Shown here: one piece after another, positions 11,311-19,613 of the stretch | Numbering within the stretch: position 1 is the stretch's first letter | Layout: each line of letters starts with the position of its first letter | Assembly (NCBI RefSeq): GCF_014931395.1 | Contig: NZ_CP063120.1 | Coordinates: 1,781,501-1,845,500 of the forward strand | Origin: Haemophilus parainfluenzae | Lineage (GTDB): Bacteria > Pseudomonadota > Gammaproteobacteria > Enterobacterales > Pasteurellaceae | DNA length: 64,000 nucleotides | Reading direction: 5' to 3' | Position numbers and translations under genes: made by a program | The notes under the pieces: model-generated | What the model saw: the letters and a program-made list of their open reading frames with translations, nothing else | The model's database searches: none | Told to the model about the DNA's origin: nothing

Positions 11311-11730
11311 TTATGCTTTGTAAGCTTGATTATTTACAACCGATTGTATTTTCTCGTTTGTTGAGCAGCAAAAAGCATTAAACGATGATAGATAACAGGC
11401 AAAGCAGGCAATGAATGAAAGTGCGGTTGAATATGGAATGTTTTTTTCAAGCTGAATTTGGTTTTGCTCGTCGAGCAACTGATAACGCAAAGAAGCATCA
11501 GGAGGAGAAGAAAACGCGATTAAATCATCATGAATGGGTTCATTTTCAAAGGCACATATGACATTTTGGAACGGCTGATTTTGTCCAATATTCGGCGGAA
11601 ATTGCAACTGCTCGATAAAATAATCAACACTGGTTGGCGATGCATCAATCAAATGCCCATTAATATCATAATGGGAAAACGAAATGCCAAGTTTTTCAGC
11701 AGATTGTTTAAGTGAGAAGGACATTTGCAT
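11311..11730 (-). pseudogene. malQ: Truncated N-terminal remnant of 4-alpha-glucanotransferase (MalQ)
   Basis: The 139-codon frame begins SFSLKQSAEKLGISFSHYDINGHLIDASPTSVDYFIEQL. This aligns in pattern with the start of MalQ (a helix, then GIS..YINAHG, then SA.T...LLDAM). The rest of a roughly 700-residue amylomaltase, including every GH77 catalytic motif, is absent. The last 30-40 residues (SFIACFACYLSSFNAFCC and onward) look like a joined or out-of-frame tail. MalQ often precedes glgB in Haemophilus-type glycogen operons, so an internal deletion is the simplest explanation. It keeps the operon promoter and may now serve mainly as the leader of glgB. The MalQ assignment is by eye. Confidence 0.6.
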
Positions 11731-11750
11731 ACAACGAATGATACATCTAT

Positions 11751-11772
11751 ATAATACTTAATAAGTATTATA
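11751..11772 (-). promoter_or_regulatory. Glycogen operon promoter with palindrome over the -10 region
   Basis: On the minus strand a consensus -10 box TATAAT lies at 11767-11772. A candidate -35 (TTGTAT) lies about 16 bases upstream. A perfect inverted repeat with 10-bp arms (ATAATACTTA and its complement) covers 11751-11771, overlapping the -10 and the probable start site. This is where a repressor operator would sit, although an AT-rich palindrome can also arise by chance. Confidence 0.5.
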
Positions 11773-11811
11773 AGTAAGCACAATTGAAATACAATTGCCA
11801 ATCTTGCAAAT

Positions 11812-11827
11812 TGTGACCTAAATCAAA
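11812..11827 (-). promoter_or_regulatory. Candidate CRP site upstream of the glycogen operon
   Basis: TGTGACCTAAATCAAA matches the CRP pattern TGTGA-N6-TCACA fully in one half and in the first three bases of the other. Its centre is about 60 bases upstream of the start site predicted from the TATAAT at 11767-11772, close to the -61.5 class I position. cAMP-CRP control of glycogen genes is known in enteric bacteria; here it is inferred from sequence. Confidence 0.5.
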
Positions 11828-11868
11828 AAACAAAGTTTAAAGAGAATAAAAAAACAACGAAATTTAAA

Positions 11869-12309
11869 TTATTCAGTTTCAATGACAAATTCAAACCAAT
11901 CAATGACATCTTCTTCATGCACGCCATCTGGAATTAAAATGCCTGCATTTTTAACAGAATCAGGATTGCCACTAACTAATGGATGCCATTCTGGCAAAGG
12001 TTTACCTTCATACAATAAACGATAGGCACAGGTATTCGGCAACCAACCAAAATCAGGCAAGTTCTTTTTGGTTAATTTGGTGCAATCACTTTCGATTTTA
12101 AAACGTTCAGAATAATTACGACACTTTCCTGTTTCCACATCTAATAGATTGCAAGCAATGCGCGTGTAATAGAGTTTTTCACGCTTTCCCCGCCCTTGAA
12201 TATATTTCCGATAACAGCATTTCCCGCAGCCATCACATAGGGCTTCCCATTCGGATTCCGTCATTTCAAGGAGCGATTTTGTTTGCCAAAAATGAGATTC
12301 AAATTGCAT
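11869..12309 (-). CDS. ycgN: YcgN family cysteine-cluster protein (UPF0260)
   Basis: The 146-residue product has the UPF0260 signature CDGCGKCCYRK at about residues 25-35, part of a zinc- or iron-binding cysteine cluster. Further conserved cysteines occur in IACNLLDVETGKCRNY, DCTKL and NTCAYRLL. The biochemical function of this family is not established. It lies downstream of glnS, separated by a terminator made of an uptake-sequence pair, so it may have its own weak promoter or depend on read-through. Confidence 0.9.
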   Translation of the reverse strand: MQFESHFWQTKSLLEMTESEWEALCDGCGKCCYRKYIQGRGKREKLYYTRIACNLLDVETGKCRNYSERFKIESDCTKLTKKNLPDFGWLPNTCAYRLLYEGKPLPEWHPLVSGNPDSVKNAGILIPDGVHEEDVIDWFEFVIETE

Positions 12310-12323
12310 AGTGAAACCAATAA

Positions 12324-12365
12324 AAAAGTGCGGTCAAAATTTACGTGATTTTTGACCGCACTTTG
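12324..12365 (-). terminator. Uptake-sequence inverted pair acting as glnS terminator
   Basis: AAGTGCGGTCAAAA (from 12326) and TTTTGACCGCACTT (to 12363) face each other and form a long stem. On the minus strand it is followed by a run of T, 12 bases after the glnS stop. Dual-use uptake sequence and terminator pairs are common in Pasteurellaceae. Confidence 0.85.
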
Positions 12366-12375
12366 TTGTTTAGAA

Positions 12376-14049
12376 TTAGAAGCCTTCTTTTAAGCTTACG
12401 GTTAAGTTAAACACTAAGTGCTCTGGGCGGCTGTCTTTGTTATCCGCACAGAAATAACCTTCGCGTTCAAATTGGTAACCTTTTTCTGGTTCTGCATTTG
12501 CAAGGCTTTGTTCTACAAAACCGTGTTTCACCACTAAAGAGGTTGGATTTAACACGCTTTCGATGTCTTCTGCTGCACCTGGATTTGGTACAGTGAAAAG
12601 ACGCTCGTATAAACGGAACTCTGCCGGATGATTATGCACTGCAGATACCCAGTGAATCACCCCTTTCACTTTACGACCATCGGATGGATTTTTACCTAAG
12701 GTTTCTGGATCGTAAGTACAGAAGATGGTGGTGATTTCACCATTTGCATCTTTTTCGACACGCTCCGCTTTAATCACGTAAGCGTTACGCAAACGCACTT
12801 CTTTACCTAATACTAAACGTTTATATTGTTTGTTTGCTTCTTCACGGAAGTCTGCGCGATCAATATAAAGCTCTTTTGTAAACGGTAATTGACGCTCACC
12901 TAATTCAGGGCGATTTGGGTGATTTGGTGCCGTTAAGGTTTCTTCGCCTTCAAAGTTTTCAATCACTACGCGAACAGGATCAATCACCGCCATTGCACGT
13001 GGTGCATTTTCGTTTAAATCTTCACGAATACAGGCTTCAAGTGCAGAATACTCTACAACGTTATCTTGTTTAGTCACACCGATACGACGGCAGAATTCAC
13101 GTAACGAAGCAGGTGTATAACCGCGACGACGTAAACCTGAAATCGTTGGCATACGCGGGTCATTCCAACCATCTACAATGCCGTCGTTCACTAATTTCAA
13201 TAATTTCCGTTTAGACGTTAACGTACCTTCTAAATTTAAACGAGAGAATTCATATTGATGCGGTAATGGACGTTCAATACTGATATTTTCCAACACCCAG
13301 TCATATAAACGACGATTATCTTGGAACTCTAATGTACATAAAGAGTGTGTAATACGCTCAATTGCATCAGAGATACAGTGAGTGAAATCGTACATTGGGT
13401 AAATGCACCATTTATCACCAGTTTGGTGATGGCTCGCAAATTTAATACGATAAAGCACAGGGTCACGCATGACCATAAATGGTGAGGCCATGTCGATTTT
13501 CGCACGAAGACTTAATGTCCCTTCCGCAAACTCACCGTTTTTCATTCTTTCGAATAACGCGAGATTTTCTTCTACGCTGCGATCACGATATGGACTGTTT
13601 TTGCCCGGCTCAGTTAATGTACCACGATATTCACGCATTTGGTCTGGTGAAAGTTCATCTACATAGGCTAAACCTTTCTCGATTAACTCAATCGCATAGC
13701 CATAAAGTGCATCGAAGTAATCAGACGCATAACGCGGTTCGCCTTCCCATTTAAAGCCTAACCATTCCACATCGGCTTTAATGGAATCCACATATTCCAC
13801 ATCTTCTTTCACTGGGTTGGTATCATCAAAACGTAGGTTACATAAACCATTATATTCTTTTGCTAAACCGAAGTTTAAGCAAATCGATTTTGCGTGACCG
13901 ATATGCAAATAGCCGTTCGGCTCAGGTGGAAAACGAGTATGAACGCTTTTGTGTTTACCAGAAGCTAAATCTTCATCAATAATTTGAGTAATGAAATTGT
14001 GTGTGCGGGTATTTTCCGCATTTTCTAGAGTGTGTTCTGTATTGCTCAT
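12376..14049 (-). CDS. glnS: Glutaminyl-tRNA synthetase
   Basis: GlnS charges tRNA-Gln with glutamine in the cytoplasm. The class I signature is present: [21 protein letters not shown] (HIGH motif) at about residues 37-57 and [11 protein letters not shown] as the KMSKS equivalent. The two C-terminal anticodon-binding beta-barrels follow. I use the ATG at 14049 ([14 protein letters not shown]), giving 557 residues against 554 in Escherichia coli. The longer open frame to 14139 includes 30 extra codons that do not resemble GlnS. It is probably transcribed from its own promoter in the gap shared with macA. Confidence 0.97.
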   Translation of the reverse strand: MSNTEHTLENAENTRTHNFITQIIDEDLASGKHKSVHTRFPPEPNGYLHIGHAKSICLNFGLAKEYNGLCNLRFDDTNPVKEDVEYVDSIKADVEWLGFKWEGEPRYASDYFDALYGYAIELIEKGLAYVDELSPDQMREYRGTLTEPGKNSPYRDRSVEENLALFERMKNGEFAEGTLSLRAKIDMASPFMVMRDPVLYRIKFASHHQTGDKWCIYPMYDFTHCISDAIERITHSLCTLEFQDNRRLYDWVLENISIERPLPHQYEFSRLNLEGTLTSKRKLLKLVNDGIVDGWNDPRMPTISGLRRRGYTPASLREFCRRIGVTKQDNVVEYSALEACIREDLNENAPRAMAVIDPVRVVIENFEGEETLTAPNHPNRPELGERQLPFTKELYIDRADFREEANKQYKRLVLGKEVRLRNAYVIKAERVEKDANGEITTIFCTYDPETLGKNPSDGRKVKGVIHWVSAVHNHPAEFRLYERLFTVPNPGAAEDIESVLNPTSLVVKHGFVEQSLANAEPEKGYQFEREGYFCADNKDSRPEHLVFNLTVSLKEGF

Positions 14050-14230
14050 AAATTTCTCAATAAATTGAAAATAATTACGCCATTCTATACGAAAAGAATG
14101 GCGTTGTGAATTTGATCCCAAAACTAACCGCACTTTCATTAAATTAATACTGAATTTTTTAGGATTTTTAGGTCTAACTTGAAGATTTTTCGTGCAAACT
14201 GAAAAGTTTACCTTTAGAATACCTCTTTAC

Positions 14231-14244
14231 TGAACAAACGTTCA
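14231..14244. promoter_or_regulatory. Candidate TetR-family operator upstream of macA
   Basis: TGAACAAACGTTCA is a perfect inverted repeat (TGAAC-N4-GTTCA) of the kind bound by TetR/AcrR repressors of efflux genes. It lies just downstream of a possible -10 (TAGAAT, 14215-14220) and 28 bases before the macA start, a position suited to repression. No TetR gene is present in the window. Confidence 0.45.
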
Positions 14245-14271
14245 TTTTTTTATTAGGATGACAAAGTCTTT

Positions 14272-15453
14272 ATGAAAAAACGCTTTTTTATTTTACTTGG
14301 ATTAGCCGTTGCTGCTGGTGCAGCTTATTATTTTTTCTCAAGCAATAGCAAACAAGAAACGACTTATCTGACGGAATCCGTTACACGTGGCAATGTGGAA
14401 AAAACAGTTGTCGCTTCGGGTTCAGTTAAAAGCGTGAATGAAGTGGATGTTGGTGCCCAAGTTTCGGGTAAAATCACCAAACTCTATGTCAAATTAGGGC
14501 AAGAAATCAAAAAAGGCGAAATGATCGCGGATATTGATTCCACAACCCAAATTAATACCTTAAATACCAAAAAGGCGGCATTGGTTAGCTATCAAGCACA
14601 ATTAAAAGCGAAGATAACCGCTTACGATGTAGCCCTTTCAAGCTATAACCGCTTATCAAAACTTTATACGCAAAAAGCAACATCTTTGGATAGTGTGAAT
14701 ACCGCAAAAAGCACCCTTGATAATGCGAAAGCTGAAATGGAAGCCATTGAAGCCAATATCAAACAAGCTGAAATTGAAGTGAATACCGCTGAAACCAATG
14801 TGGGTTACACCAAAATCACCGCTCCAATGGACGGTACTGTTATTTCTGTACCCGTTTCTGAAGGTCAAACTGTTAATGCCAACCAAACGACTCCAACGAT
14901 TGTAACCATTGCTGATTTAAGCAAAATGAAAATTAAGCCTGAAATTTCAGAAGGCGACATTACCAAAGTTAAAGCAGGTCAAGAAGTTAGCTTTACTATT
15001 TTATCGGATAGCCAAACCGTGTATCACTCCGTCATTGATTCTGTTGATCCAGCCAATACCACGACAAGTGATAGTTCTTCAACATCATCTTCGACAAGTT
15101 CAAGTAGCAGCTCCACAACCAGTGCGATTTACTATTATGCCAATGTACTGATTGATAATCCTGATCGAACTTTACGCATCGGAATGACGACAGAAAACAA
15201 CATCAAAATTGCCAACGCGAAAGATGTGTTATTGGTTTCCAATATGGCTATTCAAAAACGTGATGGTAAAAGCTTTGTCAATGTATTAAATGACAAAAAT
15301 CAGCCTGAACCTCGCGAAGTTGAAACCGGTGTTCAAAATGATTTCAAAACTGAAATCAAATCGGGTTTAAACGAAGGTGAAAAAGTCATTGTGTCGCAAG
15401 TTGCAAATGGTGAACAAGTTGGCTCTATGCCTCGTGGTCCAAGAATGTTCTAA
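14272..15453 (+). CDS. macA: Periplasmic adaptor (membrane fusion protein) MacA
   Basis: MacA is the periplasmic adaptor of the MacAB tripartite pump and links the inner-membrane ABC transporter to an outer-membrane channel. The protein has a single N-terminal membrane anchor (residues about 5-22). Next comes a barrel-sandwich lipoyl half (NVEKTVVASGSVKSVNEVDVGAQVSGKI), a coiled-coil hairpin (about 90-180), the second lipoyl half (YTKITAPMDGTVISV) and a beta-barrel. It is 393 residues against 371 in Escherichia coli. The difference is partly a serine/threonine-only tract at about residues 262-284 inside the barrel domain, which is unusual. Spacing to macB is 18 bases and contains an uptake sequence at 15454. 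Confidence 0.9.
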   Translation: MKKRFFILLGLAVAAGAAYYFFSSNSKQETTYLTESVTRGNVEKTVVASGSVKSVNEVDVGAQVSGKITKLYVKLGQEIKKGEMIADIDSTTQINTLNTKKAALVSYQAQLKAKITAYDVALSSYNRLSKLYTQKATSLDSVNTAKSTLDNAKAEMEAIEANIKQAEIEVNTAETNVGYTKITAPMDGTVISVPVSEGQTVNANQTTPTIVTIADLSKMKIKPEISEGDITKVKAGQEVSFTILSDSQTVYHSVIDSVDPANTTTSDSSSTSSSTSSSSSSTTSAIYYYANVLIDNPDRTLRIGMTTENNIKIANAKDVLLVSNMAIQKRDGKSFVNVLNDKNQPEPREVETGVQNDFKTEIKSGLNEGEKVIVSQVANGEQVGSMPRGPRMF

Positions 15454-15471
15454 AAGTGCGGTAGAAAATTA

Positions 15472-17403
15472 ATGAATATTATTGAAATTAAGGATCTCAA
15501 CCGTTACTTCGGTGAAGGCGAAAATCGCGTTCATATTTTAAAGAATGTCTCTTTGAATATTGAAAAAGGCGATTTTGTGGCGATTATTGGGCAATCGGGT
15601 TCGGGTAAATCGACCTTGATGAATATCATCGGATGCTTGGATACGGCAACCAGTGGTTCTTACAAAATCAATGGGAAAGAAACCATTGAATTAAGCAAAG
15701 ATCAACTTTCAGATTTACGTAGCCAAAAATTCGGCTTTATTTTCCAACGCTATAACTTATTGTCGAGCTTGACCGCAGCAGAAAACGTCGCCTTGCCTGC
15801 TATTTATGCAGGAATGTCGCAAGAAAAACGCCTTTCTCGTGCAAAACAACTTTTAGAAAAATTGGGTTTAGGCGATAAATGGCAAAATAAACCAGGCCAG
15901 CTTTCTGGTGGTCAGCAGCAACGTGTGAGTATTGCGCGTGCGTTGATGAATGGCGGTGAAATTATTTTAGCCGATGAACCCACTGGTGCATTGGATTCGC
16001 AAAGTGGTCAAAATGTAATGGAAATTCTGCGCCAATTACACGCAGAAGGCCACACCATTATTATGGTAACCCATGACCGAGAAATTGCCGCCAGTGCGAA
16101 TCGTGTGATTGAAATTAAAGATGGTGAAATCATTGGCGATACGCAAAAAGAAACAGTAAAAAGTGCGGTCGAAAATCCAACCAAATCTAAACCGCACTTT
16201 GGGTTTAGCAAAGATCAATTTGTCGAAGCCTTTCGTATGTCTGTGAGTGCCATTATTGCCCACAAAATGCGTTCTCTTTTAACCATGCTCGGGATTATTA
16301 TCGGGATTACCTCTGTGGTTTCCGTCGTGGCATTGGGAAATGGTTCACAACAAAAAATCTTAGAGAATATCAAAGGTATTGGTACAAGTACCATGACCAT
16401 CTTTAATGGTACAGGCTTTGGCGATCGTCGTGCTGAACAAATGCAGAATCTCACAATTAATGATGCCACTGCCTTAAATCAACAAAGCTATGTACAAAGT
16501 GTCACCCCGAATAGCTCATCAAGTGGCACATTGATTTATGGCAACCAAACTTTCTCCTCGACCAGTTTAAAAGGTGTAGGCGAACAATATTTTGATGTAG
16601 ATGGCTTAAAACTAAAATCCGGTAATTTATTTTCTGCTCAAGATGTTGCTGATAACAACCAAGTAGCCTTAATCGATGAAAGTGCGAAAAAGTCGATTTT
16701 CCCAGATGAAAACCCCATCGGCAAAATTGTGATGTTTAATAAACGTCCATTACGTATTATCGGCGTGGTATCTGATAAACAAATGGGCGGGGCAAGTAGT
16801 TCACTTAATCTCTATGCGCCTTACACCACCGTGATGAATCGTATTTCGGGCAGTAAAAAAATTGGTTCGATTACCGTTAAAGTGGATGATTCCGTGAATA
16901 CTACTGTCGCTGAAAAAGGGATTACTGAATTGCTCACCATGCGTCATGGTAAAAAAGATTTCTTCATCATGAATAGCGATACCATTAAACAAACTATTGA
17001 AAGCACAACAGGCACGATGAAATTGCTCATTTCCTCTATCGCCTTTATTTCATTGATCGTTGGTGGGATTGGGGTGATGAATATCATGTTGGTTTCCGTG
17101 ACAGAGCGAACCAAAGAAATTGGTGTACGCATGGCTATTGGCGCGAGACAATTTAATATTCTGCAACAATTTTTAATTGAAGCCGTGCTGATTTGTTTAA
17201 TTGGTGGCGTGACGGGGATTCTGCTTTCGGGCTTAATCGGTCTGTTATTTAACGTATTTATGACTGACTTTACGATGGCATTCTCTACCGGCTCAATTGT
17301 TGCGGCAGTAGTCTTCTCTACCCTGATTGGTGTGATCTTCGGCTATATGCCGGCAAAACGTGCAGCGCAATTAGATCCAATTACCGCCCTTGCGAGAGAA
17401 TAA
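15472..17403 (+). CDS. macB: Macrolide export ABC transporter MacB
   Basis: MacB is an inner-membrane ABC transporter that works by mechanotransmission and exports macrolides, enterotoxin or haem-related substrates with MacA and TolC. The ATPase domain comes first: Walker A GQSGSGKST, signature LSGGQQQRVSIARAL and Walker B IILADEPTG. Four membrane segments follow: one at about residues 270-290 and three in the last 130 residues, around the large periplasmic domain. Length is 643 against 648 in Escherichia coli. The linker between ATPase and membrane domain is encoded by an inverted pair of uptake sequences (16161 and 16191), read as KSAVENPTKSKPHF. Confidence 0.93.
   Translation: MNIIEIKDLNRYFGEGENRVHILKNVSLNIEKGDFVAIIGQSGSGKSTLMNIIGCLDTATSGSYKINGKETIELSKDQLSDLRSQKFGFIFQRYNLLSSLTAAENVALPAIYAGMSQEKRLSRAKQLLEKLGLGDKWQNKPGQLSGGQQQRVSIARALMNGGEIILADEPTGALDSQSGQNVMEILRQLHAEGHTIIMVTHDREIAASANRVIEIKDGEIIGDTQKETVKSAVENPTKSKPHFGFSKDQFVEAFRMSVSAIIAHKMRSLLTMLGIIIGITSVVSVVALGNGSQQKILENIKGIGTSTMTIFNGTGFGDRRAEQMQNLTINDATALNQQSYVQSVTPNSSSSGTLIYGNQTFSSTSLKGVGEQYFDVDGLKLKSGNLFSAQDVADNNQVALIDESAKKSIFPDENPIGKIVMFNKRPLRIIGVVSDKQMGGASSSLNLYAPYTTVMNRISGSKKIGSITVKVDDSVNTTVAEKGITELLTMRHGKKDFFIMNSDTIKQTIESTTGTMKLLISSIAFISLIVGGIGVMNIMLVSVTERTKEIGVRMAIGARQFNILQQFLIEAVLICLIGGVTGILLSGLIGLLFNVFMTDFTMAFSTGSIVAAVVFSTLIGVIFGYMPAKRAAQLDPITALARE
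16161..16199. repeat. Inverted uptake-sequence pair inside the macB coding region
   Basis: AAGTGCGGT at 16161-16169 and ACCGCACTT at 16191-16199 face each other within the reading frame, in the hydrophilic linker between the ATPase and transmembrane parts. The pair has the arrangement seen in intergenic terminators but no T tract follows, so it should not stop transcription. Confidence 0.8.
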
Positions 17404-17421
17404 AGAAATTTTGTAAAACAC

Positions 17422-17464
17422 AAAAGAGCGGTTAAAATTCTTACTAATTTTTGACCGCACTTTA
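17422..17464 (+). terminator. Degenerate uptake-sequence hairpin between macB and the outer membrane factor
   Basis: A near-copy (AAGAGCGGT) faces an exact ACCGCACTT (17454-17462), with complementary A- and T-rich flanks, and TTTAATT follows. It is probably a leaky terminator; the next gene starts 24 bases later with a good ribosome site. Confidence 0.4.
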
Positions 17465-17487
17465 ATTAAAAAGAAAGGAAAAAATCC

Positions 17488-18855
17488 ATGTTAAAAATGA
17501 AAAAATTAACCTTAGCAATCGCGATGGCAACTGCTCTTGCAGGTTGTGCTAACATCGGCGATTCTTATAAAGCGAGCCAGCAGGATTACCAAAATTATGC
17601 GGAAATCACCAAACAATTTAATGTAAAAGAAAACTGGTGGGCGCTTTACAATGATTCACAATTAAATCGTGTGGTAGAACAAGCATTAGTTAACAACAAA
17701 GATTTAGCCAAAGCGTCTGTTGCCGTAAACCGCACTCTATATAATGCAAACCTTGCAGGCGCGAATTTAATTCCTGCATTTAGCGGTTCAACCCAATCTT
17801 CTGCGGGTAAAAATCTGAAAACTGGTGGCAACTCAACCATCAGTCATAAAGGTGCATTAAATGTGAGTTATACGTTAGATCTATGGCAACGTTTAGCGGA
17901 TACCGCTGATGCCGCCGAATGGTCACACAAAGCAACGGCTGAAGATTTAGAAGCAACGAAACTTTCACTCATCAACTCTGTTGTAACAACGTATTATCAA
18001 ATTGCTTATTTAAATGACGCTATCAGCACAACTGAAGAAACCATTAAATACTACAACGACATTAGCAGCATTATGCAACATCGTTTATCGCAAGGTGTGG
18101 CTGACAGCGCAAGCGTGGATCAAGCACAACAAGCGGTATTGAACGCACGTAATAACTTGATTAACTATCAAACTCAGCGCAAAACAGCAGAACAAACTTT
18201 ACGTAACTTACTGAACTTAAAACCGGAAGAAGCATTAAATATCAACTTCCCACACATTCTTAATGTGAAAAACGTGGGCGTGAATTTAAATGTGCCTGTT
18301 TCTGTGATTGCGAATCGTCCTGATGTGAAAGGCTATCAATATCGCTTAAGCAGTGCATTCAAAAATGCGAAAGCAACCGAAAAAGGTTGGTTCCCAGAAG
18401 TGACTTTAGGCGGCAGCTTAACATCAAGTGGCACTAAAGTCGGTAACGCATTACACAATCCAGTGGGTACCGGGTTAATCGGCATTAGCCTCCCATTCCT
18501 CAACTGGAATACGGTGAAATGGAACGTGAAAATCTCTGAGGCAGATTATGAAACTGCACGTTTAAACTATGAGCAAAGCATCACTAAAGCCTTGAACGAT
18601 GTAGATACCAACTACTTCGCCTACACACAAGCACAAAGTGCCTTTGCTAACTTGCAAAAAACACACAGCTATAACCAACGTATCACCAAATACTATCGTG
18701 ATCGTTACAATGCTGGTGTATCTGAATTACGTGAATGGCTTGCTGCGGCAAACACAGAGAAAACCTCTCAACTTTCTATCTTGAATGCGAAATACAACAT
18801 TATTCAAGCAGAAAATGCCGTATATAGTTCAATGGCAGGTTATTATTCTCGTTAA
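17488..18855 (+). CDS. Outer membrane efflux lipoprotein (TolC/NodT family)
   Basis: The product forms the outer-membrane channel of a tripartite efflux pump. It has a lipoprotein signal peptide with lipobox ALAGC (cysteine at residue 20), then the WWALYNDSQLN start of the OEP repeat typical of NodT/OprM-type factors. Two OEP repeats with long helical periplasmic segments cover about residues 60-250 and 265-450, including VIANRPDVKGYQYRLSSAF. It is 455 residues long. AAGGA lies 8 bases before the ATG at 17488; a second ATG three codons in is also possible. It directly follows macAB, so it most likely serves that pump. Confidence 0.88.
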   Translation: MLKMKKLTLAIAMATALAGCANIGDSYKASQQDYQNYAEITKQFNVKENWWALYNDSQLNRVVEQALVNNKDLAKASVAVNRTLYNANLAGANLIPAFSGSTQSSAGKNLKTGGNSTISHKGALNVSYTLDLWQRLADTADAAEWSHKATAEDLEATKLSLINSVVTTYYQIAYLNDAISTTEETIKYYNDISSIMQHRLSQGVADSASVDQAQQAVLNARNNLINYQTQRKTAEQTLRNLLNLKPEEALNINFPHILNVKNVGVNLNVPVSVIANRPDVKGYQYRLSSAFKNAKATEKGWFPEVTLGGSLTSSGTKVGNALHNPVGTGLIGISLPFLNWNTVKWNVKISEADYETARLNYEQSITKALNDVDTNYFAYTQAQSAFANLQKTHSYNQRITKYYRDRYNAGVSELREWLAAANTEKTSQLSILNAKYNIIQAENAVYSSMAGYYSR

Positions 18856-18861
18856 AATCAT

Positions 18862-18896
18862 GATTAAGGAAGTTTCGGCTTCCTTAATCTTTTTTA
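18862..18896 (+). terminator. Rho-independent terminator of the macAB-efflux operon
   Basis: A perfect 11-bp stem, GATTAAGGAAG / CTTCCTTAATC (18862-18872 and 18879-18889), is followed by six T. It lies 7 bases after the stop of the outer membrane factor. Confidence 0.92.
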
Positions 18897-18908
18897 TGGA
18901 TATGAAAA

Positions 18909-19538
18909 ATGAAAAAACAACTGACTTTTTATTTCATTCGCCACGGTAAAACTGTTTGGAATACGGAAGGTTTAATGCAAGGTCATGGCGATTCCCCATT
19001 GACCGAAGAAGGCGTTAATGGTGCGAAAAAAACAGGTATTGCACTTAATAACATTCCCTTTGTTGCGGCCTACTCTAGTGTATTAAAACGTACCATCGCG
19101 ACAGCCTCTCATATTATTGGTGAAAGAGATATTCCGCTTTTCCATCACCAAGGTTTAAACGAACAATATTTTGGTTCTTGGGAAGGCAAAGTTGTTGATA
19201 CGTTAAGAGAACACCCGGAATTTAAACAACTTATTAAAGATCCTGCCAATTACAAAGCTAAAGTAAATGGTGGAGAAACATTCGAACAGCTGGGCAAGCG
19301 TGCCATGAAAGCATTGCACGATATTATTAAGATCCACGATAAAGGCAATATTCTCATTGTGTCGCATGGCCATACCTTGCGTTTATTGCTTGCCTTATTA
19401 AACGGTGCAACGTGGCAAAACCACCGTGATGAAGATAAATCGGTATCGCTCATTAATACATCAATTAGTGTTGTACATTATGACGATGAGAACGGTTTTT
19501 GCGTTGAGAAAATAAATGATGCGGATCATTTAAAATAA
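18909..19538 (+). CDS. Histidine phosphatase family protein (phosphoglycerate mutase-like)
   Basis: The 209-residue protein has the phosphohistidine signature FIRHGKTVWN with the catalytic histidine at residue 12. The acid EQYFGSWEG and the second histidine motif VSHGHTLRLLLALL are also present. It belongs to the GpmB/CobC/YhfR-like branch of the histidine phosphatase superfamily. The substrate cannot be read from sequence and it is probably not a glycolytic mutase. It starts 13 bases after a strong terminator, so it needs its own promoter within or before that hairpin, or depends on read-through. Confidence 0.88.
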   Translation: MKKQLTFYFIRHGKTVWNTEGLMQGHGDSPLTEEGVNGAKKTGIALNNIPFVAAYSSVLKRTIATASHIIGERDIPLFHHQGLNEQYFGSWEGKVVDTLREHPEFKQLIKDPANYKAKVNGGETFEQLGKRAMKALHDIIKIHDKGNILIVSHGHTLRLLLALLNGATWQNHRDEDKSVSLINTSISVVHYDDENGFCVEKINDADHLK

Positions 19539-19552
19539 GCAAATTTACCTAA

Positions 19553-19600
19553 AAAAATAACCGCACTTTAGATGACCTAAAGTGCGGTTAATTTTTTTTT
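19553..19600. terminator. Bidirectional terminator made of an uptake-sequence pair
   Basis: TAACCGCACTTTAG (uptake sequence 19560-19568) and CTAAAGTGCGGTTA (19580-19588) form a perfect long stem, with an A run before and nine T after. It sits between the convergent phosphatase gene (plus) and mrp (minus). Confidence 0.93.
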
Positions 19601-19613
19601 AGTGTTTTTGTGA

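Noticed and set aside
13469..13754. Two overlapping plus-strand frames inside glnS
   Set aside because: They are antisense to a conserved coding region, without family features.
14050..14139. Thirty-codon extension of glnS
   Set aside because: It has no resemblance to GlnS, contains an uptake sequence and overlaps the probable promoter region.
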